Shown: positions 53,078-62,920 of the stretch, one piece after another
Numbering within the stretch: position 1 is the first letter of the stretch
How the letters are laid out: the number at the start of each line of letters is the position of its first letter
Assembly: GCA_023334545.1 (NCBI GenBank)
Contig: JAADVB010000015.1
Span: 1 to 64,000 of the forward strand
Direction: 5' to 3'
DNA: 64,000 nt
From: Salisapilia sapeloensis
Taxonomy: Eukaryota > Oomycota > Peronosporomycetes > Peronosporales > Salisapiliaceae
Notes under the pieces: generated by a model
Database searches by the model: none
Told to the model about the DNA's origin: nothing
Seen by the model: the letters and a program-made list of their open reading frames with translations, nothing else
Made by a program: the position numbers and the translations under genes

Positions 53078-54173
53078 ATGGTACAATGGTCGGAACATCA
53101 AGTTACAGAACGATCGAGTGCCACGAAGGCGGTTGCACGGGTAGTGGATGCGAGTGGAATGGAAGCTCTAGACATTGCACCACCGACAGTAACTTCACTG
53201 GCGAAATCTGAAAAGGATGCTGCAGAGCAAGCTCACGAAAGCAATCGCGTCGTATACTTTCGAGCGCTTAACACGACTGACATTGATCAATTGCGAGAAT
53301 TGCATGAAGACTGGTTTCCTATTCGCTACAATCAAGTTCGTTTGGGTATACGATATACGAGTAGCATGTGGCTGATGGAGGATGCTTGTAGGAATTCTAC
53401 AATGGTGCATCCCAAGGTAGGTGGAATGAAACAGGAGGCCCGCTCTTCTCGCGCTTAGCCATCGAGATACAACAGTCATCGGTGTACGACTCACTTCCCG
53501 ATCCAGTTGCTGAAAAAAGCCACGAGGAAATTCTTGGAGCAGTGACTGCTAGCACAATTCCTATATCAAGTATCGATGACGGACAATTGTTCGATGCTGG
53601 CATGACGGCATCAAACGGGGAACCACACACGCAGATCATGTACATATTAACTCTCGGCTCGAAAAGAAGTGTACGAAGGAAAGGCATTGCCTCAGCTTTG
53701 CTGAGAGAGTGCATCTACCAAGCCGAGCGAACGCCTTCCTGTGGAGCAGTCTATCTTCACGTCAAGGCTGACAACGTCAGTGCTCTTCGTTTCTACGAGA
53801 AAAATGGCTTCCAGAACTTGCGTTTTCTTCAAGGTATGTTTACGATATGAAGCGTATGCGTGCCAGTCTCAGTACCTTTTGTTGGTGCAGACTATTATTT
53901 GATCAACGAAAAGCGACACGGTGCCTACCTGTACATATACTACGTAAACGGCGCCGGACCCCCCATCGGCTGGACTGCTTATTTGACCCAGTAGGTTCTA
54001 TATGTTGGACATGGCTTGTGTATATCACTGATGTGCGCGATAGACCTTTTAAGGCTCTATACTCGTTTGCTTCCAACGGACTGCGTAAACTTTTGGAAAG
54101 TTTAGCTGAAGACGATGCTGATGAGAACAGTCGAATACAGGAACAGAACAGCAAAGTAGCAGATTGCGTCTGA
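53078..54173 (+). CDS. NAA60: N-alpha-acetyltransferase 60-like GNAT enzyme
   Basis: This encodes 309 residues from exons 53078-53335, 53392-53833, 53891-53990 and 54044-54173 (introns 53-57 nt, phases agree). NAA60 acetylates N-termini of transmembrane proteins from the cytosolic face of the Golgi. Recognisable blocks are LRELHEDWFPIRYNQEFY, restored by the first splice, then QIMYILTLGSKRSVRRKGIA with the acetyl-CoA P-loop R-R-K-G-I-A, VYLHVKADNVSALRFYEKNG, and the family-specific HGAYLYIYYVNGAGPPIGWT. A 50-residue low-complexity insertion lies between the first strand pair and the core. The C-terminus has the amphipathic segment PFKALYSFASNGLRKLLESL, matching the Golgi-anchoring region of animal NAA60. 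The start is only 45 bp from that of COG3. Confidence 0.88.
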
Positions 54174-54535
54174 CATTGAGATGGGCGACATTCGAAAGCG
54201 ATGCAAACGTAGGATTAATGGTTTTGACCTCGCGATGGCCATGCACTAATAATGACTGTCACGTGTAAAGTTTATTCCACTTGCAATATTTGCAAAAGAA
54301 CAGTCTATGTGCTTTCTGTAGCTGCCGCTGTATACATTATCAACGTAATCTCGTCTTGTAGATAGAAAGTAGACCATTTCCTGTCTATTCATAGCTGTCG
54401 GATCATTGAACTACCAAAAATGGAAAATATGATCTCGTCTACCACCACCACAATCACCACAATGTACTACTATGCAGTAGTGTACTTACGATCACGCTCA
54501 TAAGGCTGCAGCAGGATGAGAAAGATGCCACTGTT
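54174..54535. other. Intergenic region
   Basis: A 360-bp spacer with no gene. It contains a small palindrome, ACTACT-ATGC-AGTAGT, near 54466-54481, and a CCA/CAA-rich run just before it. Confidence 0.45.
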
Positions 54536-56149
54536 ATGACGATGCAAAGCATCCAGCTTCAACGTAAAAGTGGCACGAAGGTCGCTCCGGAATCTGAACA
54601 TGTCGCGCCAATATCTGATTATCTCGTCAGCGTTTCAATCACTTCGCAACCAAGCATGAGCTCTACCAAGGACGAGTCGTCTCCTCTCCTGAGCGACTAC
54701 AGTGCACCCACTGGCAATTCAAACCACAAGGAGAATGGTGACCTAGATGCAGAGGCCTTGGCAGCTCAATATGGTATCAAAACCTACGGTCCAGCAGTAT
54801 CCTTGGCGATGACGATCAATTATGTTATTGGCACGGGTTGCTTCGGCCTGCCGTATGCCTTTAGTGCTGGAGGTATCTTGATGGCACTAGCACTACTTGT
54901 GTCAGGTATTGGTGGAAGCATCATCACGATGAACTACACGCTCGAATCACTCGCCAGAGCCAATGGCGTCAGTTCCTCCCCTCCCGACACCTCCCTACCA
55001 CCGACGCACCGACTGTCGTATCGAAAGCTCGACTTTGCAGCAGTCGGTCATATCTTTGGGGGAAAGAAAGGAATGGTTATCGTTCAGACAGTCGTTGCCA
55101 TGTACGGCATGGGATCTCTCTGGTCCTACGCATCCATCTTTGCCTCCTCGATGGCGTCCTTAGTCTATCGATACGCCATCTCGGACGACTTTAACGGATG
55201 TGACGCCTACGCAGAACACCCTATATCTGCATGCATGACCATCTACTATATCTCTATGGTTATCTTCTCTGTCATCGTGATCTCAATGGTGCTCTTTAAC
55301 GTCAGCGAGCAAGCATCTATCCAAAAGTTCCTCTCCGTCTACCGTATCGTCGCGCTCATTCTCATGCTTGCCACCATGGCTACGAAGATCTCTGTCGACG
55401 GCATTGATGTTCTCGCCAGTCGATATAACGCAGTGGGGAGTGCCAACTGGTCCAACTTTGGTCGCAGTTTTGGCCCGACGCTCCTTGCTCTCAACTGCCA
55501 CTTCAACATGCCAGACGCGCTGCAGCCTTTAAAGCCCAAGAGTGCTGCCAAGGGAGTGGCACTCGGAGCCATGTGCGTTGCCGGTGGCTTCTACGTCTGC
55601 ATCGGACTGCTCGGAGCTCTGGCATTCGATCATGTGAACCCACTGGCGTCGCTCATGTGGAGCTCCTTCACTGGATGTGGCAACGGATGGGAGGCATGTG
55701 AAGAGACTAACCTGCTAGGCGTCATAGTTCAAATCATTGTGCTTCTCTTCCCAGTTGTTAATGTCACGTCCACGTATCCGATGCTGGGCGTTACGATCGG
55801 AGACAACATGATCATGTCGATCCCTCCCTCTATGCGAGAGACACTCGGTCCAGTCATTACGAGGAGCATTTGCCGACTGTGCATTGCAGTGCCTCCTCTA
55901 CTCCTCGCAACGTTCTTCAAAAAGTTGGATCTCATCTTTGCTATCGCCGGCATGTTCGGCTTCTTCCTGGCGCTGGTCATCCCGTGTTGGTTCCAAGTCA
56001 TCAGTAGTCGTTACTGCGAACGCGTGTATGGATCCATTTCTGCAGCGGTGACCCCTTACTCGGCCCCCATTATCAGTAACGTCGGCTTTGCACGTACGTT
56101 CTTAATCCTGACATTTGGTATCACGGCTGTTGCAGTTGCAACGATCTAG
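54536..56149 (+). CDS. Amino acid transporter of the AAAP (SLC36/38-like) family
   Basis: A single exon encodes 537 residues. The first 80 are hydrophilic and Ser-rich. About eleven transmembrane segments follow, the first being YGPAVSLAMTINYVIGTGCF, whose 'N.mIGtG.lglP' pattern (NYVIGTGCFGLPYAFSAGG) is diagnostic of amino acid/auxin permeases. Others are ILMALALLVSGIGGSIITM, FSVIVISMVLFNVSE, GVALGAMCVAGGFYVCIGLL and LLGVIVQIIVLLFPVVNVTS. A loop with CGNGWEACEE may carry a disulfide. Members are proton- or sodium-coupled carriers at the plasma or vacuolar membrane. Which amino acids are moved cannot be told. Confidence 0.9.
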   Translation: MTMQSIQLQRKSGTKVAPESEHVAPISDYLVSVSITSQPSMSSTKDESSPLLSDYSAPTGNSNHKENGDLDAEALAAQYGIKTYGPAVSLAMTINYVIGTGCFGLPYAFSAGGILMALALLVSGIGGSIITMNYTLESLARANGVSSSPPDTSLPPTHRLSYRKLDFAAVGHIFGGKKGMVIVQTVVAMYGMGSLWSYASIFASSMASLVYRYAISDDFNGCDAYAEHPISACMTIYYISMVIFSVIVISMVLFNVSEQASIQKFLSVYRIVALILMLATMATKISVDGIDVLASRYNAVGSANWSNFGRSFGPTLLALNCHFNMPDALQPLKPKSAAKGVALGAMCVAGGFYVCIGLLGALAFDHVNPLASLMWSSFTGCGNGWEACEETNLLGVIVQIIVLLFPVVNVTSTYPMLGVTIGDNMIMSIPPSMRETLGPVITRSICRLCIAVPPLLLATFFKKLDLIFAIAGMFGFFLALVIPCWFQVISSRYCERVYGSISAAVTPYSAPIISNVGFARTFLILTFGITAVAVATI

Positions 56150-56251
56150 GTAAGGAAGAGGGTGATGATTTGGATGTAACAACGCTAGCGGACGAACTGC
56201 TAGGCGTAAATATAGGACCCTCGTTTTTCTTTTAGCCTAAGTCGCGTTGGA

Positions 56252-56916
56252 TTAATGGCCTTTGCGCAGCCGGTTTTCCGAAATGACACGCAGCGAGTCT
56301 CGAGCTCGATCCATCCATTGCTCTGTGTATTGGCATTAATAAATGGTGAGTGCAAGTGATCAAACAGTGGCGTACGAGCTTCCTCTTCTGCCTGACGCAG
56401 TGTCTGACCTTCTTCCTCGCTTTGTATCTGGAGCTGTCGAACAATGTCCATTTGCTCGCTAGTGTTGTCATCGTTATAATGCTATATATGCCAAAGAAAA
56501 TAAAGAAATGTACCTTTCGGATCGGTTGAGACCAGGGAGATCTTCTATGAGTTTATCAGTCTCTTTGACAGCGCGAAGGACGTCATTTGCTAGTTCTTTT
56601 ATCTGTCGAATGCACAGGTTACATAGCTGTCGAATTGTTCTTGTAAGCAATCTTGACATACCGCCTTTTCCTTTTCTTCTGGTGTCGACTTTTCGTCTAT
56701 GGAGGCTGGTAGGAGCCGCAGTGCATTGAACATACCGAGAGCCGTCTTATCGACGCTCTCTTGGAGCATCGAGACTTTGTCCATTGGGATGGTAGCACCT
56801 TTGGATTCTGTAGTGGTATTGCTATCATCCTTTTGGTCTATGGTAGCTGGGTTCTCACTTTCCTGAGCAGGCTGGGTCTTCTCCACGCCCTCTCCATCCA
56901 CTTCCATCTTCTCCAT
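56252..56916 (-). CDS. MED21: Mediator complex subunit 21 (MED21/Srb7)
   Basis: This encodes 165 residues from exons 56916-56662, 56602-56514, 56458-56376 and 56322-56252 (introns 59, 55 and 53 nt, all phases agree). MED21 pairs with MED7 at the hinge of the Mediator middle module. The core starts at MDKVSMLQESVDKTALGMFN after a 45-residue acidic extension. It continues across introns as IKELANDVLRAVKETDKLIE, DLPGLNRSESEQMDIVRQLQ, the coiled coil EEEGQTLRQAEEEAQQWMDR and ARDSLRVISENRL. This order (helical pair, 'dkLIdsLPg...se.eQ', terminal coiled coil) is that of MED21. Unspliced reading past 56376 gives an implausible Ser/Arg tail, so the last intron is well supported. It is divergent from the BLOC/BORC-like gene, 131 bp between starts. 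Confidence 0.82.
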
Positions 56917-57047
56917 TAAGCCCACTCGACTCGTGTTTAATTAGTGTGTTGATCTATCACTTGATTCGTAGAAAGTGCTTTGAGCACCTTTATAATTGGA
57001 CAAAATACGGCGAACACATTAGGAAAAACACAAAGTAAGATTTTAGC

Positions 57048-58047
57048 ATGTCGAGCAGGTTTGGCGGTCGAGTACTCGCTGGAGAAGACAGTGAAGAAGA
57101 CGATGACGAAAATGAAGGTTTGTACTAGTCTTCGGGCCCTTTATTGACTTGCATGCCTTTTATATATTTCTCAAATGGCTTTAAAACTCTATTTTGTGAC
57201 GATAGAGATGACGTTCGGAGTGGGCGGATATGGAAATTCCTCTCTGTCAGCATCATCAAGCTCCCAGCCAAAATTTAGTGCTCCTGTCATGACAGAGCAG
57301 GGTAATGAAGGGGATGAGAGTGAAAGCGAAGAAGAAAAAGAGGAAAGCAGCGTAGCGTCCGACAGTCACGTGGAAACCAAGGTCGAAGCAGAATCAAGTG
57401 ATGTCAATCCCACCAGTCCTAGGAAAAATGTGGAGCCTTCAGAAACGAATCATTTAAAGCCTAAGAGAGCATCCGCTGCCTCAGAGGAATGGCCAATTGA
57501 TGGAGACGATGTGAGTATGGAGTCTATTAGTGCCGCTCTTGTCCAGCGACTTCGTCCTACGTTAGACGCGTCCATCCATCGCATCGCGGAGCTCACCGAG
57601 AGCCAAAAAGTATATTTCTATACTATACAAATAGAGAATATTTGTACTCATAAATCTCCATAGCAACTGCACAAGCAATTGGAGGCTCAGAATAAACTGG
57701 TGCAAGGGGACGAGGACTTGTCCAGAGTGATAGCAGTCATGAATAGACTACCACACTACTTGAGAAAGGCACAGTACTTGAAGACCGCCATGACCGAGAC
57801 AGCGACCAGCGTGGACAGGATGAAGCGGCGTGCTGAAAGCCTCCGAATCGACGCCCAATCCCGTACGCTTCCCTCTGTCTACTAGTTACATAATGAGACT
57901 GATTCGTGGCTGAATGTGATAGACGCGATCAACAAGGAAGATGCCAAAGTGTCCCAGTCTCAGTGGACCAAGCTGGCAGCAAAGAGGGCGACGGACGTCC
58001 CACCCATGTCGCCCGTGGACACGGAGGAGAAGCAGGAGCAAGCCTAG
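57048..58047 (+). CDS. Coiled-coil protein, possibly a BLOC-1/BORC-type subunit
   Basis: This encodes 265 residues from exons 57048-57117, 57206-57609, 57664-57862 and 57923-58047 (introns 88, 54 and 60 nt; phases agree). The first half is acidic and Ser-rich and probably disordered (EGDESESEEEKEESS). A helical second half reads ALVQRLRPTLDASIHRIAEL, then QLEAQNKLVQGDEDLSRVIA, then LPHYLRKAQYLKTAMTETAT and VDRMKRRAESLR. The last pair resembles the end of snapin, pallidin or KxDL proteins, which organise lysosome-related organelle traffic, but the match is loose. The C-terminus contains SQWTKLAAKRAT and an acidic end. The gene itself is well supported; the family is not. Confidence 0.6.
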
Positions 58048-58267
58048 GCGTGTCAAGTCGTTCATTTATTTATAAGCGAATTGACATCAGATCGACGCGA
58101 GGTCGTGTCGTGCAACAAGGATTGCTCGGAACAGACGAATAGATAACGGCACGATCTGCTTTGGTTAACGTAGAACTTGTTTCTCTTTAGTGGTAGATCC
58201 TAGACTTGTGTAGCATCACGTGGAAACGTCTGCTGACAGGACATGAAGCGTGGAGAGCACAGGAAGT

Positions 58268-58669
58268 TTAGTGACCCTTGAAAAAGTAGGCAAGTGCAAC
58301 GGCAGCAAGAGCGACCACGGCGTACACAGGGGTGTTGTTGCCGCTGATGTCCTTGCGGCCGTCGCCAACGGTGGATGCCGCCGACTTTTTCTCCTTTTTC
58401 ACGTCGCCCTTGATTTTACCAATGACGAACTCTTCTGCCTGCGCACGAGCGTCGTTCGAGTGTCCAATGTCCTCGAAGTCCTCCGTGCAGTCCTGGCCAG
58501 CGAAGTCCGTCATAATCTCAGGTCCGCCAGGATGGTCATCAAGGAATGCCGTTACGTCGAGCACTCTGCGGATGCCATCGCCGTTATCAAGGAGCAAGTA
58601 GCAGTCCTTTTCCGTGTTGTGCTGGGCCACTTCTTCAAGCGTGAATTCCTTGAGCTCTGTTTCTGCCAT
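58268..58669 (-). CDS. CYB5: Cytochrome b5, tail-anchored
   Basis: This encodes 133 residues in one exon. The heme domain starts FTLEEVAQHNTEKDCYLLL and carries the axial histidines in HPGG (His46) and FEDIGHS (His70). After a charged linker (GKIKGDVKKEKKSA) a single C-terminal transmembrane segment (VYAVVALAAVALAYFF) ending KGH forms the tail anchor to the ER. It supplies electrons to desaturases and similar enzymes. The ATG at 58669 is preferred over the longer frame because the heme fold begins right after it; an Inr-like GCTCATCCCTCTCTTC lies about 40 nt before it. Confidence 0.95.
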   Translation of the reverse strand: MAETELKEFTLEEVAQHNTEKDCYLLLDNGDGIRRVLDVTAFLDDHPGGPEIMTDFAGQDCTEDFEDIGHSNDARAQAEEFVIGKIKGDVKKEKKSAASTVGDGRKDISGNNTPVYAVVALAAVALAYFFKGH

Positions 58670-58791
58670 TGTGCGCTGTGTGGCTAGTGTCGAAGAGAGG
58701 GATGAGCTGAGTCGGTTCCGGCGGTCAAAATCGGATTTGAATGGCAGCTCCTGCGGTGCATACAAAAACCAAATACAAACCTATCTTGTCA

Positions 58792-59058
58792 CTACTCGAC
58801 ACGTCTTTGCGTCATCACAGAGTGCTTTTTTACGGAACGGTCCGCATTGTCGACCACCGGAGATGGAGGTGGTCGACTTGCTCCGGAAGGAGCTACGGGA
58901 TGTTGATGTATAATTGAGCTGAGCAGCTTATTCGAACTCAAGCTTATTGAACTAGCTTCGTTTTCTACTACTTTTCGATGATTGACTATGATGCTAGCGA
59001 TACCGGATTTTGTATCTTCAGTTTCCTCAAACTTATCCATTTTCTCGCTTTCTTCCAT
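58792..59058 (-). CDS. Possible small protein of unknown function
   Basis: An 88-residue frame with an acidic start (MEESEKMDKFEETEDTKSGI), a Ser/Leu middle and a Pro-rich end (PSGASRPPPSPVVDNADRS). Codon composition is plausible, but no family is recognised and it lies in the upstream region of cytochrome b5 on the same strand. It may be a real short gene or a chance frame. Confidence 0.35.
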   Translation of the reverse strand: MEESEKMDKFEETEDTKSGIASIIVNHRKVVENEASSISLSSNKLLSSIIHQHPVAPSGASRPPPSPVVDNADRSVKKHSVMTQRRVE

Positions 59059-59767
59059 GTGCCTGCTAGATCATGGACGCTAAATTTATGGATTCTACTT
59101 TTTGTTTAATCTTAGATGCATTCGAATGCTTTTATAGTTCTTGTTTTTTATTTCTCTCGTTTCGACATGATACTTTGTCGCTACTTTATCTTCTCTCAAC
59201 ATCTCGATCTACGCATGGCTAGTACTGCTTCGTCTGTGATGAAGAGATCAGAAAGGTAACTCGTCAAATCCATCGCCAAATAGATTGCACAGAGTTATAA
59301 AATCCAGATTTCCACAACCTAATGATAAGCATCCCTTTGATATAGCATATTCCTTCCCAATTAACATTGTTCGTCACTTTTCTTGAGTGTTTAATGCATC
59401 TTGTCAAAGCAACTAAAAAGCTTGGATTGCGACCTCAGCTTCGCAAGGCCAAGTACCTACTTCCTTCTTGCAACTAAACATATAGTTTAATTGTTTGTCC
59501 CTGCTTGCTTGTCAAGTCATCAACCACTTGATCTGTGACAGACTTTAAGGATCTTGTTAGGAAAGTTTTCAAGTCACAACTTTGCATTGACTTGAAAACT
59601 CAAGGTTTGGCGTACTGCCAATGTTGTCAGTGCAATCCGCGGTACAAATTTGCTTTCTAAAATATAATTAAAATATGCCTGTATAGCATTCTTTGTGTCA
59701 CAGACACTGCATACTTCTCCGGTTTCCTACTCTATTCTTGCATCGTCGTTATCGCTCATCACTGTCG
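59059..59767. other. Intergenic region, no gene seen
   Basis: A 700-bp AT-rich stretch without a convincing frame. It contains a short imperfect repeat of CTTGAAAACT/ACTTGAAAAC near 59565-59600. Confidence 0.45.
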
Positions 59768-62293
59768 TTATTTAGCTTTCTCAGTTTCATCGGCAGACTC
59801 TTCAGGTAGCGTCCAGCTTGACTCATTAGTCAGATCGTTATAGTAGTACTCATTGCCATAATTATCATACGCCTTCCTCCAATACTTTCTGGCATCTTGT
59901 AGCCTGCTTTCAACATCTGCAAGAGCCATGAGCTCCTGAGCCCGGTACATGGCTACTTCAGCATTGTATTTTGCTAAATCGGCTGCACGCTTCGCTTCCT
60001 TTAGCTGCAGTTCTGTTTCAGCAAACTGCACCAACTCTGCTTCTAATAGCTCTCTCTTGCGTTGCTCTCGGATCTTGGCCTCTTCTTCTTTCCACCTGCG
60101 CTCACGAATGTACGCTGCTTTCATCTCCTGCTTCCTCTTTACCTCTCGCATAACTGCCACTTGAGCACGAGCTGCAAAACCACGTTGAATGCGTTGAATG
60201 CGTGTTGCACATTTTATCTCAAGAGCGGATTGCTTCTTCATTTGTCGCACTGCTATCCTTGCGATCCGGCCTCGTGCGCATTTCTGAATTATCGTTATCG
60301 CATGATCCTCCTGTCGAACAATCAGCTCCATGTCTGTCAGATATCCTTCTGTCCAACGTAGTTCCTCTAAAGAGAAACTCAACATCCGCGGAGATATGAC
60401 CTTTGCAGTCGCCGAACCAGCGTCTCTGTTTACACCATAATCACGCATGCTGGCTCTTTCAATGATTTCGTTCATCCGCATCCAGCACTGCAAATTTTTC
60501 CTTAAAAGGTACCCGCGATAGCGAGATTGGAAGAAGGTTGCTACTCTCGTTCTCATCCGGATTTCATGTTCCTTCTCCATCCGTAGCCTCCTGACATGTC
60601 GGTAGGCCAGAATCGACAAAAACCACCGCTGAAGACGCCCAACAAGTACAATGGACACAATTTCATCCAGTTTGTGGGAGCATGAGCGATCTATGTACTT
60701 GCGCTTGATCAAAAACATCCGCAAGACGGACTGAATTACAAGTGCAGAAAGCTGTTTATGAGCCAACACTTTTCGAACCAATTTGCCTCGCATACAACGC
60801 TGTATTGTAATAGTAGCGCAATGTCTTTTGTACTCATGCGCTCGACGTCGATTTAGCTTTCCTATATAAGCTGCATAAATAACTGCTGATCGTATGACTC
60901 GACCAGCTTGCTGTTCTCTGGCTTCTAACTCAGCTTGTCTAGCTATCCGTCTCATCTGTAGCAAACGATATGCTGCCCATTGTCGCCACCATGTTTGTAC
61001 TCGAAGTGCTGCCAAGGCTCGTAGTTTAGCTTCACGAATGTAATGCACCTGCTGTCTGCTAATAAAACCTCGTACGATGCGTTGAATTGGTATTGCAGAT
61101 GCATTGCGCACTAGTTGCTGCTTCTTCGAGATAGCAGCCTCTTCTTCAGCTCTTCTAATACGATCAAGCTTTTCCTTTTGCTTTAGAAAACGCCTTTGAA
61201 GCCCCTTAAGAAACTTGGATTGACGATACCATCTTTGAATCACCAGTGTAGATCCATATTGTTGTGCCTTTAAATTTTGAAGAAGTGTGACTTGATTGAC
61301 TGCTAGACTACGGCGAACATGGCACTGAAGCTTGATTGCACATTGATCTTCCTTTTTTTTACGTTGTTCTCGCAACTCTCTTCGAACTTGAAGCTCCTTC
61401 CGTGCCAATCTGCATCGCCAAACTGTCTGTACAACTACAGCAGCAGTTTTCCGACGATACCGAACGAGTATTCGTCGTAGTGTACTAATGCGTCGCCACC
61501 AAGTTTGAATTTTAATGTAGCTTTGGATTAGCTCCTCTTGCTCCTTTAACGCTATTGCTTGTTTTCTAGCTTCTTCAACTAGTCTTAACTCAATCACTCG
61601 CTTTTGAGCAATCGCCGCTGCTGCTTCTTCGAGTCGAATGGCCCTCACTTTTTCAATTTTTGACCGGTACATAATTTGGATGACAATTGCCGCCTTTGTA
61701 CGCTCTACTGCTCTCATTCGATCGCTTGCTCGTATCCACTTCTGTAATGCAAGCTTTAAGGATTCAAGTCGATTATCTACAATTGTTTTCTGAAGGAAGG
61801 TTATTGCCCACCGCTGGGCTTGTTCTAATGCTTGCTGCTCTACTTGTGCTCGCAGTGCATCATGCACGAATCCTTTCCATCTCCATAAAGCTGCATTAAG
61901 AAGTTTATTCTGAAGTCTACTAAACACTCTCGTGATGGTGGCAATGCTCCGTTCCCTACAATACGAATGATCCAAACTACGTTCGAAGAGAAACGTGAGT
62001 GGTAGTTTGGCTTTTTCGTCATCAATCTGCTTCAAAATCTCAGCCTTTAGTTGCTGTTGATCTTGGTGCAAGTGCTGAATGCAGTCCTCATACGTATTAT
62101 GCCTCCGCCCTAAAGGATTTACAGCATGATCCTTCGTAGCAACATATTTATCCACTTCTTTATGGAAACGTGGGAAGCTGTGGGCATACAATTTACATTT
62201 TGCTAATACTTTGTACAGGATAGATGATACCTTAGCGACAAGATGTTGTGTTTCTTCGTCTTCTTTCTTCGCCTTTTCACTTTTGATCGACAT
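59768..62293 (-). CDS. IQ-motif and WW-domain protein
   Basis: This encodes 841 residues in one exon if started at 62293. It is almost entirely helical and made of roughly a dozen IQ motifs, the short helices that bind calmodulin or centrin-like proteins. Examples are AAIVIQIMYRSKIEKVRA, CAIKLQCHVRRSLA, STLVIQRWYRQSKF, ASAIPIQRIVRGFISRQQV, ATITIQRCMRGKLVRKVL and ATRIQRIQRGFAARAQV. The C-terminus carries a WW domain (WRKAYDNYGNEYYYNDLTNE, then SSWTLP), a proline-peptide reader. IQ-plus-WW layouts occur in flagellar or cytoskeletal proteins of protists, so such a role is a guess. An in-frame stop precedes 62293, but an upstream exon at 62712-62296 may be spliced on (listed separately). Confidence 0.88.
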   Translation of the reverse strand: MSIKSEKAKKEDEETQHLVAKVSSILYKVLAKCKLYAHSFPRFHKEVDKYVATKDHAVNPLGRRHNTYEDCIQHLHQDQQQLKAEILKQIDDEKAKLPLTFLFERSLDHSYCRERSIATITRVFSRLQNKLLNAALWRWKGFVHDALRAQVEQQALEQAQRWAITFLQKTIVDNRLESLKLALQKWIRASDRMRAVERTKAAIVIQIMYRSKIEKVRAIRLEEAAAAIAQKRVIELRLVEEARKQAIALKEQEELIQSYIKIQTWWRRISTLRRILVRYRRKTAAVVVQTVWRCRLARKELQVRRELREQRKKKEDQCAIKLQCHVRRSLAVNQVTLLQNLKAQQYGSTLVIQRWYRQSKFLKGLQRRFLKQKEKLDRIRRAEEEAAISKKQQLVRNASAIPIQRIVRGFISRQQVHYIREAKLRALAALRVQTWWRQWAAYRLLQMRRIARQAELEAREQQAGRVIRSAVIYAAYIGKLNRRRAHEYKRHCATITIQRCMRGKLVRKVLAHKQLSALVIQSVLRMFLIKRKYIDRSCSHKLDEIVSIVLVGRLQRWFLSILAYRHVRRLRMEKEHEIRMRTRVATFFQSRYRGYLLRKNLQCWMRMNEIIERASMRDYGVNRDAGSATAKVISPRMLSFSLEELRWTEGYLTDMELIVRQEDHAITIIQKCARGRIARIAVRQMKKQSALEIKCATRIQRIQRGFAARAQVAVMREVKRKQEMKAAYIRERRWKEEEAKIREQRKRELLEAELVQFAETELQLKEAKRAADLAKYNAEVAMYRAQELMALADVESRLQDARKYWRKAYDNYGNEYYYNDLTNESSWTLPEESADETEKAK

Positions 62294-62295
62294 AC

Positions 62296-62712
62296 CGCTT
62301 CTAGTTGTAGTTCAGAACTGCTACATAGAGTACCATGATGATCGCGATTGTAGTCTATTGTACGCATGCATGCTTCATGTTCGCTACTTGAAGGGGCTTG
62401 CTTTGTCGTAGGCTTGGTAGCTTCCGCACCGACGCCACCATTTGTCTTTCGGTTGCGAACGGCAGGTAACTTTCGAGGTATCGCTTTCGTCATCTTTAAT
62501 GGCTTTGCTCTTGATAAAGTTGGATCTACCCAGCTATATTCGCTTGTGCTTTGGCATCGCTTCGAGCTCTCTGCTGCATACATCTTGCATCTCTTCGACG
62601 ATGGCTTTGAAAAAGTGGTTTTGTAGTCCTCTATCGTCTCTGCATCGACTCGCAGCCATGGATACTTGCTCACAAGTTGTGAAATATCCCAATTATTGCG
62701 CTGCATGGGCAT
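62296..62712 (-). CDS. Probable 5' exon of the IQ/WW gene (or separate small gene)
   Basis: A 139-codon coding-like frame from ATG 62712 (MPMQRNNWDISQLVSKYPWL) is rich in Lys, Ser and Thr (KMTKAIPRKLPAVRNRKTNG) and ends at a canonical GTATGT donor at 62295, two bases before the downstream ATG of the IQ protein. It lies in another frame than the IQ protein. An in-phase acceptor inside the IQ frame exists (CTAAG near 62231), which would remove the first 22 IQ-protein residues. RNA data would be needed to choose. Confidence 0.45.
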
Positions 62713-62920
62713 CAGAAGGAACTTAATGCTGCAGAGTACTTTGAGTTGGACAGCTTACCACGATTTCCTGTATGTAATTCAAAATGTCTATTTTTGCCTA
62801 AAGTTTTTTCAAATAGCATGGATGCGCCAAGGGTATAAATCCGTTTGCATGTTCCTACAATGAATTATGATCAAGGGCTCACTTTGGGCAGCAGTCAACA
62901 AAAATCTACTTCGTCTTCAA
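62713..62920. other. Short spacer between the kinase and IQ/WW genes
   Basis: Holds the 3' flank of the kinase gene and the promoter of the IQ/WW gene, both on the minus strand. No other feature. Confidence 0.4.

Noticed and set aside
56200-56375. Unspliced MED21 C-terminus ending KEKRGSYIYA
   Set aside because: A 53-nt GT-AG intron (56323-56375) in correct phase replaces it with a typical terminal coiled coil and an earlier stop.
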